40,523 nucleotides of DNA. It comes from an uncultured Bacteroidales bacterium (GTDB taxonomy: Bacteria > Bacteroidota > Bacteroidia > Bacteroidales > Bacteroidaceae). Position numbers and translations under genes: made by a program. The DNA lies in assembly GCA_902798685.1 (NCBI GenBank), contig CADBXO010000022.1, positions 1 through 40,523 of the forward strand. Direction: 5' to 3'. Below are positions 8,500 through 16,671 of this stretch, piece by piece. How positions within the stretch are numbered: the first letter of the stretch is position 1; every line of letters begins with the position of its first letter. The notes under the pieces are model-generated. The model ran no database searches, was not told where the DNA came from, and saw only the letters and a program-made list of their open reading frames with translations.

Positions 8500-8994
8500 T
8501 TACTTTCTTGCCTTGAAGATACCGATCATTGAAAGAACGGTGCAGATTATTGAAACTACTACAAGAGTGTAGATTGAATACAGGCAGACATCTGTCAACT
8601 GGAGAGCCCATACAGTCCTTACAAGCTCGCCGTCACCCTTGCGGACAGGAGTTGTGCTTGACAGGAAATATGATACAGCCAGGATTGCGAAGGTGAATAT
8701 GAATACCCAACCTGCGAAACCGGTTCTGCGCTGTCCGGAAGTCTTTGTCTTCAAGTTCCTGATACCTGCTACGATACCGAATCCAAGAACTGATGCTACG
8801 CAAATGCCTACAAGGGCATAGAGCCAGATCAGCAACAGACCGGTAAACTCAGGATCTGTCAGGTTTTTACCGTTCAAGCTGGTCTTATTTCCGTATCCTA
8901 CGCCGAAGAACAGTACGAGTACTACGGCTGAGAGGATAAAGAGAATAGCAAGGACCCACTTGGACGCCTTTATTTGTTTATTCTCGTTTTCCAT
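8500..8994 (-). CDS. Four-helix membrane protein in the exbB-exbD cluster
   Basis: The 164-residue protein has about four predicted membrane segments: about 11-31, 51-76, 91-110 and 132-160. The N-terminus is charged and the tail is short and basic (IFKARK). No enzymatic motif is visible. A protein of this kind placed between exbB and exbD is a recurring feature of Bacteroidales TonB-energising clusters, so it is probably an accessory part of the complex. That role is inferred from position only. Confidence 0.7.
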   Translation of the reverse strand: MENENKQIKASKWVLAILFILSAVVLVLFFGVGYGNKTSLNGKNLTDPEFTGLLLIWLYALVGICVASVLGFGIVAGIRNLKTKTSGQRRTGFAGWVFIFTFAILAVSYFLSSTTPVRKGDGELVRTVWALQLTDVCLYSIYTLVVVSIICTVLSMIGIFKARK

Positions 8995-9006
8995 AATTTG
9001 GAGCTA

Positions 9007-9111
9007 TTACTTTTTGAACTTCAGGTTGTACTTCATGATGATGTCGAGCAGAGATACTGAAGAATCCTCCATATCTGTGTTAAGAGCCTCGACCTTACTC
9101 AGAATGTAGTT
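9007..9111 (-). pseudogene. Displaced C-terminal fragment of exbB
   Basis: In the frame shifted from the exbB ORF, this stretch reads NYILSKVEALNTDMEDSS and continues to a KFKK end and a TAA stop. From knowledge of the family, this is the normal C-terminus of Bacteroidota ExbB/MotA-TolQ proteins, which follows the third membrane segment. It has no start codon and overlaps the end of the exbB ORF, so it is the tail left after an internal deletion. Confidence 0.8.
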
Positions 9112-9746
9112 ACACCAGCCTTCTGGATATCATCGAATGCCTGTACCATACCGATCACAGTTCCAAGGAATCCGAGTGAAGGAGACATTGCAATGAACAG
9201 GGTGATCCATGAGAGGTTCTTCTCAAGGTTAGAAGCCTGAACGCTACCGTAAGAAACAACTGAACGCTCAACTACGTCAAGACCCTCGTCGATACGGAGC
9301 ATGCCCTGATAGCAGATTGAAGCAACAGGACCACGAGTGTCGCGGCAGATAGCCTTGGCACCTTCTACATCACCGTTCTCAAGAGCAGCCTGAATGTCCT
9401 CGAGGAGCTTCTTGCTGTTGATCTCAGAAAGGCTGAGGAAAATAATACGCTCGATGCAAAGAGCAAGACCGAAGATCATAGCGATGGCAACCAGAGCCAT
9501 GAAGCCTGCACTACCCTCGATGAACTTAACCTTGATGGTCTTGTGAAGACCCTTAGCGTCATCCTCCTCCTCGGCGATAACGTCGTCAGCCTCTACATCT
9601 TCAGCAGCTGCGATTGTATCTACAGCAGCAGAATCTTCCTGAGCAACCTCCTCTATGGCAGGTGCTTCTTCCTGAGCATTGATTGTCTGGTTCACTCCAA
9701 AAGTAAGGAGGCCCATCATTGCAACGAATGCAAATACCTTTTTCAT
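9099..9746 (-). CDS. exbB: ExbB/TolQ-type proton channel, disrupted by an internal deletion
   Basis: The 215-residue ORF begins with a signal peptide (MKKVFAFVAMMGLLTFGVNQTINAQ is hydrophobic to about residue 24), then an acidic linker and TM1 (about 79-105). The cytoplasmic loop contains GPVASICYQGMLRIDEGLDVVERSVVSYG, and TM2 follows (SWITLFIAMSPSLGFLGTVIGMVQAFDDIQ). After KAG the normal sequence stops. The expected loop and third membrane helix (about 35 residues by comparison with family members) are missing, and translation ends after VTTF. The usual tail is present but out of frame at 9007-9111. TM3 lines the proton path, so this product should not work. Either the gene is broken in this strain or the sequence was collapsed in assembly. 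Confidence 0.85.
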   Translation of the reverse strand: MKKVFAFVAMMGLLTFGVNQTINAQEEAPAIEEVAQEDSAAVDTIAAAEDVEADDVIAEEEDDAKGLHKTIKVKFIEGSAGFMALVAIAMIFGLALCIERIIFLSLSEINSKKLLEDIQAALENGDVEGAKAICRDTRGPVASICYQGMLRIDEGLDVVERSVVSYGSVQASNLEKNLSWITLFIAMSPSLGFLGTVIGMVQAFDDIQKAGVTTF

Positions 9747-9807
9747 TTGAGATAATTTTTAGTTATTGGTTATATTAATTGTTTCAAGTAATCAGTTTCA
9801 AACTCTG

Positions 9808-9895
9808 CGGAAAGACGGGGATTCGAACCCCGGATACGCTTTTGGCGTATACACGCTTTCCAGGCGTGCCTCTTCAACCACTCGAGCATCTTTCC
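9808..9895 (-). tRNA. tRNA-Ser(GGA)
   Basis: The minus strand folds as a class II tRNA: acceptor stem GGAAAGA/TCTTTCC with discriminator G, and an anticodon stem with loop CTGGAAA giving anticodon GGA. The long variable arm (ATACGC CAAAA GCGTAT) is typical of serine tRNAs, and the T-arm is CCGGG-GTTCGAA-TCCCCG. CCA is not encoded. Confidence 0.97.
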
Positions 9896-9958
9896 CTTCA
9901 GGCACTATTTCTATCAAAGCCGTGAACTCCGAATATACCCTATATTCTATATTTTGCG

Positions 9959-9966
9959 TACTTTTG
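9959..9966 (+). promoter_or_regulatory. Candidate -7 box for lpxK
   Basis: TACTTTTG fits TAnnTTTG and lies 40 bases before the lpxK start. No strong -33 TTTG is seen at the right distance. Confidence 0.45.
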
Positions 9967-9980
9967 TACCAAATAATGTT

Positions 9981-9988
9981 CAAAGATA
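9981..9988 (-). promoter_or_regulatory. Candidate -7 box for tRNA-Ser
   Basis: The minus strand reads TATCTTTG, a full TAnnTTTG match, about 85 bases before the tRNA. A weaker TATATTCG at 9930-9937 is closer and is an alternative. Confidence 0.4.
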
Positions 9989-10006
9989 GGGTATTATAAC
10001 TGAATA

Positions 10007-11065
10007 ATGAAGTCAGAATTCAGAATAAACAACGCGCTTCGTCCGCTGGGATGGCTTTACGGTCTGGTTACCGGCATAAGAAACCTTCTATATGACAAAG
10101 GTATACGCAAAAGCCAGCAGTTCGGACTGCCTGTAATCAGCATAGGCAACATCACCGTAGGCGGTACAGGCAAGACCCCGCACGCAGAATACACCGCCAC
10201 CCTGCTCAAGGACCGTTTCAAGACAGCAGTCCTGAGCCGCGGATACGGACGCCATACCAAGGGTTTCTTCATGTCCGATGCCCATTCCGACAGCGGACTG
10301 ATAGGCGATGAGCCTCTGCAGATAAAGCGCCGTTTCCCTGATCTTGAGGTTGCAGTATGCTCTGACAGGGCTCAGGGAATAAAACGCCTGGTAGAGATGT
10401 GCAATCCGCAGGTGATCATACTCGATGACGCATTCCAGCACCGCAGGGTAAAACCCTCACTGAACATACTTCTGGTAAACTGGCACCGCAACATCATGGA
10501 TGACGCCATGCTGCCCGCCGGTTATCTGCGCGAAAGCGTCAAGGGACGCCGCAGGGCTGATATCATCATCGTCACCAAGTGCCCCGAGGACCTCTCCAAG
10601 GAGGCCATGAATGACCTGGAGCAGAGGCTTAAGGTAAATCCCGGGCAGCAGGTCTACTTTACCACCCCGCATTACAACAAGCCCTACCTGATAGACGATG
10701 CAGGACAGCCCCTTGAGCTTCCTCGTGTGCCCCTGCTGGCCGTAACAGGCATAGCCTCACCCGCCCTTATGAAGGCCGAACTTGAGCGTCAGGGCCACAA
10801 TCTCTCATATATGGACTACCCGGACCATTACCGCTACTGCAAGCAGGATATAGCAAATATCACATCCCGCCTTGAGAGCCTTGGACCGGATGCGGCAATG
10901 GTGACTACAGCCAAGGATGCCGCCCGTCTGCAGGATCTGAACCTGGCCGACGAGTTAAAGAAAAAGATTTACATACTCCCTGTAGGAGTCCGTTTCCTCC
11001 GCGATGCCGACAAGTTTGAAAAGACCGTCATCAGTCACGTGGAATCATTCGCAAACAAGAAATAA
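10007..11065 (+). CDS. lpxK: Tetraacyldisaccharide 4'-kinase
   Basis: The 352-residue protein phosphorylates the 4' position of the lipid A disaccharide precursor at the inner membrane, the sixth step of the Raetz pathway. It carries the LpxK-type P-loop SIGNITVGGTGKTP (GGTGKT at 52-57), then the acidic SRGYGR segment, DEPLQIKRRFP and the DDAFQHRRVKPSLNILLVN motif with the catalytic DDxFQH. N-terminal hydrophobic residues (RPLGWLYGLVTGIRNLLYD) form the membrane-contact helix. The length is normal for Bacteroidota LpxK. thiL follows after 9 bases, probably in the same transcript. Confidence 0.97.
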   Translation: MKSEFRINNALRPLGWLYGLVTGIRNLLYDKGIRKSQQFGLPVISIGNITVGGTGKTPHAEYTATLLKDRFKTAVLSRGYGRHTKGFFMSDAHSDSGLIGDEPLQIKRRFPDLEVAVCSDRAQGIKRLVEMCNPQVIILDDAFQHRRVKPSLNILLVNWHRNIMDDAMLPAGYLRESVKGRRRADIIIVTKCPEDLSKEAMNDLEQRLKVNPGQQVYFTTPHYNKPYLIDDAGQPLELPRVPLLAVTGIASPALMKAELERQGHNLSYMDYPDHYRYCKQDIANITSRLESLGPDAAMVTTAKDAARLQDLNLADELKKKIYILPVGVRFLRDADKFEKTVISHVESFANKK

Positions 11066-11074
11066 CAGAATACA

Positions 11075-12130
11075 ATGGCAGATACCAAACGTACCGAGAT
11101 AGCAGAACTCGGAGAGTTCGGTCTTATAGACCACCTCACCAAAGACCTCAAACCGCAGAACGCCTCCACCCTCTACGGAGTTGGCGATGACTGCGCCGTA
11201 CTTGACTATTCAGGAAAGGACAAGGAGGTCCTTGTTACAACCGATATGCTCATGGAGGGAGTTCACTTTGACCTCACCTACGTACCCCTGAAGCATCTGG
11301 GATACAAGAGCGCCATGGTCAATATATCCGATATCTACGCCATGAACGGTACACCCCGTCAGATGACCGTATCAGTAGCCCTGAGCAAGCGTTTCTCAGT
11401 TGAGGACATGGAGGATTTCTATGCCGGCATCGTGCTTGCCTGCCAGCGTCACAACGTGGATCTGGTTGGAGGTGACACCACATCATCACTTACCGGTCTG
11501 GCCATCAGCATAACCTGCATAGGTGAGGCCGAAAAGGGCAAGGCCGTTTACCGTAACGGCGCCGGCCAGAACGACCTGATCTGCGTATCTGGCAACCTTG
11601 GTGCCGCCTATATGGGACTCCAGTTGCTGGAGCGTGAGAAAGCCGTGTTCAACAGCACCCCGCATGACCCCAACGAACCTTTCAGCCCCGATTTTGCCGG
11701 AAAGGAGTATCTGCTGGAGCGCCAGCTCAAGCCCGAGGCACGCGGCGACATCATTAAGCAGCTCCGCGAGGCCGGAATCCAGCCCACCGCCATGATGGAC
11801 ATATCCGACGGTCTGTCATCGGAACTCATACATATCTGCAAGCAGAGTAACACAGGCTGCAGCGTCTATCAGGAGCGAATCCCCATTGACTACCAGACAG
11901 CAGTCATGGCCGAGGAACTCAACATGGACGTCTACACCTGCGCCCTCAACGGAGGCGAGGACTACGAACTCCTGTTCACCGTGCCTCTGACCGACCACGA
12001 CAAGATCATCCAGCTCAAGGATGTCAAGCTGATAGGCCACATGACAAAACCCGAACTTGGCCGCCACTTAGTGACCAAATCCGGGCAGGAAGTCGAGTTG
12101 AAAGCCCAGGGTTGGACTTCCAATCTTTAA
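11075..12130 (+). CDS. thiL: Thiamine-monophosphate kinase
   Basis: The 351-residue product belongs to the PurM/ThiL ATP-binding superfamily and phosphorylates thiamine monophosphate to the active cofactor thiamine diphosphate. Recognisable motifs are GVGDDCAVLD near the N-terminus, TTDMLMEGVHFD, the GGDTTSS metal-binding segment, DISDGLSSEL and the late GGEDYELLFTVP motif. It is closely spaced after lpxK although the pathways are unrelated. Its last four bases overlap the 3' end of the convergent PII-like gene, so the two transcripts must overlap. No TPP riboswitch is seen upstream. Confidence 0.95.
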   Translation: MADTKRTEIAELGEFGLIDHLTKDLKPQNASTLYGVGDDCAVLDYSGKDKEVLVTTDMLMEGVHFDLTYVPLKHLGYKSAMVNISDIYAMNGTPRQMTVSVALSKRFSVEDMEDFYAGIVLACQRHNVDLVGGDTTSSLTGLAISITCIGEAEKGKAVYRNGAGQNDLICVSGNLGAAYMGLQLLEREKAVFNSTPHDPNEPFSPDFAGKEYLLERQLKPEARGDIIKQLREAGIQPTAMMDISDGLSSELIHICKQSNTGCSVYQERIPIDYQTAVMAEELNMDVYTCALNGGEDYELLFTVPLTDHDKIIQLKDVKLIGHMTKPELGRHLVTKSGQEVELKAQGWTSNL

Positions 12131-12420
12131 ATACTTTTTTCGATATTCCAAACGAACGCACGGAGGCCGAGTTTCTCGGTCGCTACGTCCATTGCGTGCA
12201 GTTTCTCCAGGACTATATCCACCTTGTTGTCATCAACCATGGTGATTATGCCCGAGCACATTGAGGGCCACGCGTGGTTGCCGTAGTGAGGCTCACCGGT
12301 CTTGGAGCCCCTGCCCTGCAGCTGCTCCACCATGGAGAAGCCGCGGCAGTTGCTTGTGGTAAGCAGGTCAATTATACGCTCTGTATATGACTGGTCGAAT
12401 GCTATAAATATTGCTTTCAT
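12127..12420 (-). CDS. PII-like small protein at the end of the RND efflux operon
   Basis: The 97-residue protein begins MKAIFIAFDQSYTERIIDLL. It has a glycine-rich loop (EQLQGRGSKTGEPHYGNHAWPSM) followed by IITMVDDNKVDIVLEKL, the beta-alpha-beta pattern with T-loop region of PII-like (P-II/CutA-like ferredoxin-fold) proteins. The canonical PII uridylylation tyrosine context is absent, so it is not GlnB/GlnK. Proteins of this kind are often encoded next to heavy-metal or multidrug RND pumps, possibly as sensors. It is 12 bases after the pump gene and is the last gene of the operon. Ligand unknown. Confidence 0.65.
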   Translation of the reverse strand: MKAIFIAFDQSYTERIIDLLTTSNCRGFSMVEQLQGRGSKTGEPHYGNHAWPSMCSGIITMVDDNKVDIVLEKLHAMDVATEKLGLRAFVWNIEKSI

Positions 12421-12432
12421 AGTTGTGCCTGA

Positions 12433-14715
12433 TTAATGTTTTGCAGTCTTGTCATGAATGAACTGATCCTTGTTCTGGGCCCAGAAAGCGGCCAGCTCCA
12501 ACTGCTTGCGGTGCTTGCGGCGAGCCTTCTTGATACCGGTGCTCTGGAACATGCAGTACAGGGTAGGTACAAGAATCAGGGTCAGCAGGGTTGATACTGT
12601 AAGACCGCCTATTACCGATATACCCAGCGGGCGCCACAAGGCCGATCCCTGTCCATGGCTGAGAGCCATAGGAATCATACCCAGGATAGTGGTAAGGGTT
12701 GTCATAAGTACAGGACGCAGACGGCTGCGGGCAGCAGTTACGGTAGCCGTAATGGCCGACATTCCGCGCTCGCGGCACAGACCCGTATAGTCAATGAGCA
12801 CGATACCGTTCTTAACTACGATACCAATCAGCATTATGGCACCCAGCATACTCATCAGGTTGATGGATGTACCGGTAAGTGCAAGTGCAATCAGCACACC
12901 GCTGAGTGCGAACGGTATTGAGAACATGATGATGAACGGCAGAGTGAGAGACTCAAACTGTGCAGCCATCACGATGAACACAAGCATGATGATAAGCAGT
13001 GCCAGGGTAGCCATATCGGCAAATGACTCCTGCTGGTCCTCATAGTCACCGGAAATCTGGATAGTCACACCCTCGGGCAACTCCATACCGGCAATCACCT
13101 CCTGACCGGCCTCGACCACATCACTAAGGGCAGCGCCGCCGGCAATTACGCAGGTAACGGTATTGATACGCTGACGGTCCTTACGCTGGATGGTAGGCGG
13201 AGTGAACACCTCCTCCAGATGACCTACGTCACGGACGCGGACTGCGTTGGTACCGCTGCCGTAAAGCAGGATGTTCTCGATATCGGACAGTTCAGTACGG
13301 TACTCGGGAGCATAACGTACCTTTATATAATACTCCTCACCGTCCTCACGGAAATATGATGCGGTGGCACCGTAAATGCGGTTACGCAGATATGTGGCTG
13401 CGGTAGAGAGGTTCAGACCGTGCTGAGCCAGTTTCTCGCGGTCAAACACCACCTCATATTCAGGCTGGTAGTTGTCACGGCTTATGTAAGCCTCACCCAC
13501 GCCGGGCACATCCTTCATTGCGGCCAGGAATTCGGCGGCCACCTTATCGGTCTCACCAAAGTCATAACCGTAAATCTCGAACTCGGCGCTTGACTGACCG
13601 CCCATGCTCATACCGCCGCCGGCAGTAACCATGAAACGCTCAATCTCGGGACGGGCATTCAGGTCGGCACGCATCTCGGCCACAACCTGGTCCGATGAGA
13701 TGTTACGATCACCCAGTTCCTTAAGTGAGATGGTGAATGATATGATATGGGTACCGTTGGTCTGCATTGATGCGAATGTGTTGTTCTCATCGGCAGCACC
13801 CACGCGGTAGTTGCAGGTCACCAGGTCATCGGCATAGCGCTTCATCCAGGTATCCGACAACTCCTGAGCCACCGCCCTTGAACGGTTGGTGTTAGTGTTG
13901 ATAGGCATGTAGATGGTGGCCGATATACGTGACTGCTCATCGGACGGGAAGAACTCGGACTTGAGGTTTCCGGCAGTGAACAGTGATGCCACGAACAGCA
14001 CAATGGCTATAAGCACAATAGTCTTGCGGTGACGTACTGCCACGTTGATAAGTTTTGAATACCAGTGATCCAGACCATCCAGAGCCTTCTGGATTGGACG
14101 GTACAGGAATGTATGTATGCGGCTGCCCTTCTTCTCCAGCTTGAGCATACGTGAGCAGAGCATAGGAGTAAGGGTCAGTGACACAACCAGTGAGATGGCA
14201 ATGATGATACACATCATCCAACCCAGCTGCTTGAACATGACGCCTGCCATACCCGACATCATGGTGAGCGGGAAGAACACGGCGAATATGGTCATTGTGG
14301 ATGCCATAACCGATACAGCCACCTCATTGGTAGCATGTATGGCAGCCTGCTTGGGGTTGGCGCCGCGCTCAATATGAGTTGTGATGTTCTCCAATACCAC
14401 AATGGTATCATCCACAACCATACCGATGGCAATGGTCAGTGAACTCAGAGATATGATATTGAGAGAACCGTCGGTCACAAACAGATATATGAACGATGCA
14501 ATCAGTGACAGCGGGATGGTGATAGCCACAACCATTGTAGCACGCCAGCGGCCAGTAAAGAAGTATACCACCAGCACCACAAACAGCAGGGCGTAGAGAA
14601 TAGTCTCAGCCAGAGAGTTCACGGTCTGTATGATATCCTCCGATCCGTCATGGATCATACCTATATGAATATCGCTGGGCAGGTTCTTCTGCAATGCAGG
14701 CAGAGCGGCATTCAC
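12433..14715 (-). CDS. RND efflux transporter, C-terminal three quarters (split by frameshift)
   Basis: This 760-residue ORF, opening with a GTG at 14715, continues the AcrB/HAE1-family pump that begins at 15602. It contains the cluster of membrane helices TM2-TM6 with IAIGMVVDDTIVVLENI (the TM4 region with paired aspartates of the proton relay). The second periplasmic lobe follows, then TM8-TM12 ending in SVIGGLTVSTLLTLILVPTLYCMF. It starts exactly where the upstream ORF stops. Adding one base near 14716 joins them as ...EISKVNAALP..., giving a normal 1056-residue pump. Internal initiation here could not give a working transporter because the first periplasmic lobe would be missing. Confidence 0.9.
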   Translation of the reverse strand: MNAALPALQKNLPSDIHIGMIHDGSEDIIQTVNSLAETILYALLFVVLVVYFFTGRWRATMVVAITIPLSLIASFIYLFVTDGSLNIISLSSLTIAIGMVVDDTIVVLENITTHIERGANPKQAAIHATNEVAVSVMASTMTIFAVFFPLTMMSGMAGVMFKQLGWMMCIIIAISLVVSLTLTPMLCSRMLKLEKKGSRIHTFLYRPIQKALDGLDHWYSKLINVAVRHRKTIVLIAIVLFVASLFTAGNLKSEFFPSDEQSRISATIYMPINTNTNRSRAVAQELSDTWMKRYADDLVTCNYRVGAADENNTFASMQTNGTHIISFTISLKELGDRNISSDQVVAEMRADLNARPEIERFMVTAGGGMSMGGQSSAEFEIYGYDFGETDKVAAEFLAAMKDVPGVGEAYISRDNYQPEYEVVFDREKLAQHGLNLSTAATYLRNRIYGATASYFREDGEEYYIKVRYAPEYRTELSDIENILLYGSGTNAVRVRDVGHLEEVFTPPTIQRKDRQRINTVTCVIAGGAALSDVVEAGQEVIAGMELPEGVTIQISGDYEDQQESFADMATLALLIIMLVFIVMAAQFESLTLPFIIMFSIPFALSGVLIALALTGTSINLMSMLGAIMLIGIVVKNGIVLIDYTGLCRERGMSAITATVTAARSRLRPVLMTTLTTILGMIPMALSHGQGSALWRPLGISVIGGLTVSTLLTLILVPTLYCMFQSTGIKKARRKHRKQLELAAFWAQNKDQFIHDKTAKH

Positions 14716-15602
14716 CTTGAAATCTCCACGGTATTGGCACCTGTCTGCTTCTGGATAACCATCATGGCACCCTGAACACCGTTGTTGTAAGACTCCTGGG
14801 CACGCTCCTGGGTACGGTCCACAATCTCGGCCAGGTCACTCAGATAGACGTTACGTCCGCCTATTGAAGCCACAACCAGGTTGGCCATGTCACGCGGATC
14901 CTTGAATTCACCGTCCACGCGCAGGGCATAGGTCTCATTACCCAGATCCAGGTTACCGCCCGGGATACTGCGGTTCTCAGAACCTATCAGGGCTGCAATA
15001 ACCTCAATGGTCAGGTTGTAAGCCTCCAGCTTGGCGGGATCGCAGTAAACGTAAATCTCACGCTGCGGGGCACCTGTAACAGAAACGGTACCCACACCGG
15101 GAATACGTGCCAGCGGGTTGACCACATTCTCATCCAGAATCTTGTAAAGAGCGCTCTGGCTCTCACCTGCCTGGACTGACAGCAGCATGATAGGCATCAT
15201 ACTGGTATCAAACTTGAATATGATAGGCTGTCCCGCGCCGTCCGGCAGCGAGTTTGAAATCATACTGAGTTTGTCACGCACATCGTTGGTAAGGTCATCA
15301 ATGGAGTGGCCGAACTCAAACTCAAGCGTGATTACGGATACGTTCTCCGATGAACGCGATGTGATATGCTTGATGTGACTGCAACTGTTGAGTGTGTTCT
15401 CAAGCGGGCGGGTCACGTTATTCTCTATATCCGATGCGTTAGCGCCGTTATAGTACGTAAACACCATGATGGTGTTGGACTCTATATCGGGCAACTGGTC
15501 AATGGGCAGCTTGGAGTAAGAGAACAAGCCGAACACCACCACTGCCACGAAACAGAGTGCCGTAAATATTGGTCTTTTGACCGATCCTTCGTATAGACTC
15601 AT
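14712..15602 (-). CDS. RND efflux transporter, N-terminal quarter (split by frameshift)
   Basis: The 296-residue ORF holds TM1 (about 12-30) and the first part of the porter domain of an AcrB/HAE1-type pump: SVKRPIFTALCFVAVVVFGL, SKLPIDQLPDIE, VTRPLENTLNSCSHIKHITS and PLARIPGVGTVSVTGAP. These motifs mark inner-membrane proton/drug antiporters that work with the MFP and TolC-type proteins encoded just upstream. Translation ends at TGA in AAGGTGA, immediately after GANTVEISR. The sequence should continue into KVNAALP, found in the next frame, so one base appears to be missing. It is 13 bases downstream of the MFP gene. Confidence 0.9.
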   Translation of the reverse strand: MSLYEGSVKRPIFTALCFVAVVVFGLFSYSKLPIDQLPDIESNTIMVFTYYNGANASDIENNVTRPLENTLNSCSHIKHITSRSSENVSVITLEFEFGHSIDDLTNDVRDKLSMISNSLPDGAGQPIIFKFDTSMMPIMLLSVQAGESQSALYKILDENVVNPLARIPGVGTVSVTGAPQREIYVYCDPAKLEAYNLTIEVIAALIGSENRSIPGGNLDLGNETYALRVDGEFKDPRDMANLVVASIGGRNVYLSDLAEIVDRTQERAQESYNNGVQGAMMVIQKQTGANTVEISR

Positions 15603-15615
15603 GGTAACGTGCTGT

Positions 15616-16641
15616 TTACTTCTTTACTTCAACTTCCTTGCCGTCGGCCAGTTTTGACTGACCTTCAATAACAATCTGTGCTCCGTTGGATACACCCGAT
15701 ATCAGCTCGTAGCGGTCACCCAGACGCTGTCCAAGTTCAACCTTGTTGTAGCTAACCTTACCGTTGTTGTATACATATACAAAACGGTCACCTGATCCGG
15801 AACGCTTCTCAATAGCCAGGTCCGGAACAACCACGTGGTTGAGTGTGCCCATATTCAGAGTTGCGCGGGCAAACATACCGGGACGCAGCTTGAGGTCCTG
15901 GTTGGCCACAATAATCTCAACCGGGAAAGTATGAGTCATGGCGTCAACGGTAGGATATATCAGAGATATCTTGCCGGTAAAGGTCTCACCGGGATATGCA
16001 TCCAACTCAATCTTAACCTCATCACCCTTCTTTACTTTTGAGTAATACTGTTCCGATACGTTGACAGTCAACTTTACGGGAGCAATCTTCTGAACAACCA
16101 GGATGGGCTGACCGCCGTAAAGGTCACCGTTGTCATAGGTTCTTGCAGTAACCACGCCGTCAATGGGGCTGGCCAGACGGGTGTTCTCACGCAGTGTCTT
16201 AAGTGATTTGCGTGCCACCTCCAGTTGCAGTTTCACATTCTCCCACTCGGACTGTGACACACCGCCTACCTGATATAACTGGTCTATGCGGTTGAACTCT
16301 GTCTCCAGATTCTTGAGCTGCATCTCCTGCTGGCTCAGAGTGGTCTCATCCATCTCAACCAGGATCTGTCCTTTCTTAACGTTGTCACCCACCTCCACGT
16401 TGATCTTGCTTATGCGTGCGGGAGTAGCGGGAGCGATGTTGTTCTTAATCTCACCTACAATGGTTGCCGAGTAAACCTGAATCTGAGCAACAGGCTCCTC
16501 TACCACCTTGGCAAGTGTTACCAGGGGTTTTGCTGCGGGCTCAGCCTGAGCTGCAGCAGTTGACTCTGTCTTCTTCTGCCCGCAGGCTGCCATAATCAGC
16601 ATGGAGCAGATAGCAATTCCTGAAATTCTGAATGCTTTCAT
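15616..16641 (-). CDS. RND efflux periplasmic adaptor (membrane fusion protein), lipoprotein
   Basis: The 341-residue protein has a lipoprotein signal ending MAAC (Cys20). It then shows the HlyD/AcrA plan: a lipoyl half-motif (INVEVGDNVKKGQILVEMDETT), an alpha-hairpin with QQEMQLKNLETEFNRIDQLYQVGGVSQSEWE, a second lipoyl half (ASPIDGVVTARTYDNGDLYGG) and a beta-barrel (KLTVNVSEQYYSKVKKGDEVKIELD). It links the inner-membrane pump to the outer-membrane channel in a tripartite efflux system. Spacing is 30 bases after tolC and 13 before the pump, consistent with one operon. Confidence 0.93.
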   Translation of the reverse strand: MKAFRISGIAICSMLIMAACGQKKTESTAAAQAEPAAKPLVTLAKVVEEPVAQIQVYSATIVGEIKNNIAPATPARISKINVEVGDNVKKGQILVEMDETTLSQQEMQLKNLETEFNRIDQLYQVGGVSQSEWENVKLQLEVARKSLKTLRENTRLASPIDGVVTARTYDNGDLYGGQPILVVQKIAPVKLTVNVSEQYYSKVKKGDEVKIELDAYPGETFTGKISLIYPTVDAMTHTFPVEIIVANQDLKLRPGMFARATLNMGTLNHVVVPDLAIEKRSGSGDRFVYVYNNGKVSYNKVELGQRLGDRYELISGVSNGAQIVIEGQSKLADGKEVEVKK

Positions 16642-16671
16642 TTTATCTTGACTTTTTAATTATACCCTTAG

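Noticed and set aside
11066-11074. TPP riboswitch before thiL
   Set aside because: Only 9 bases separate lpxK and thiL, too short for a riboswitch, and no thi-box sequence was seen nearby.
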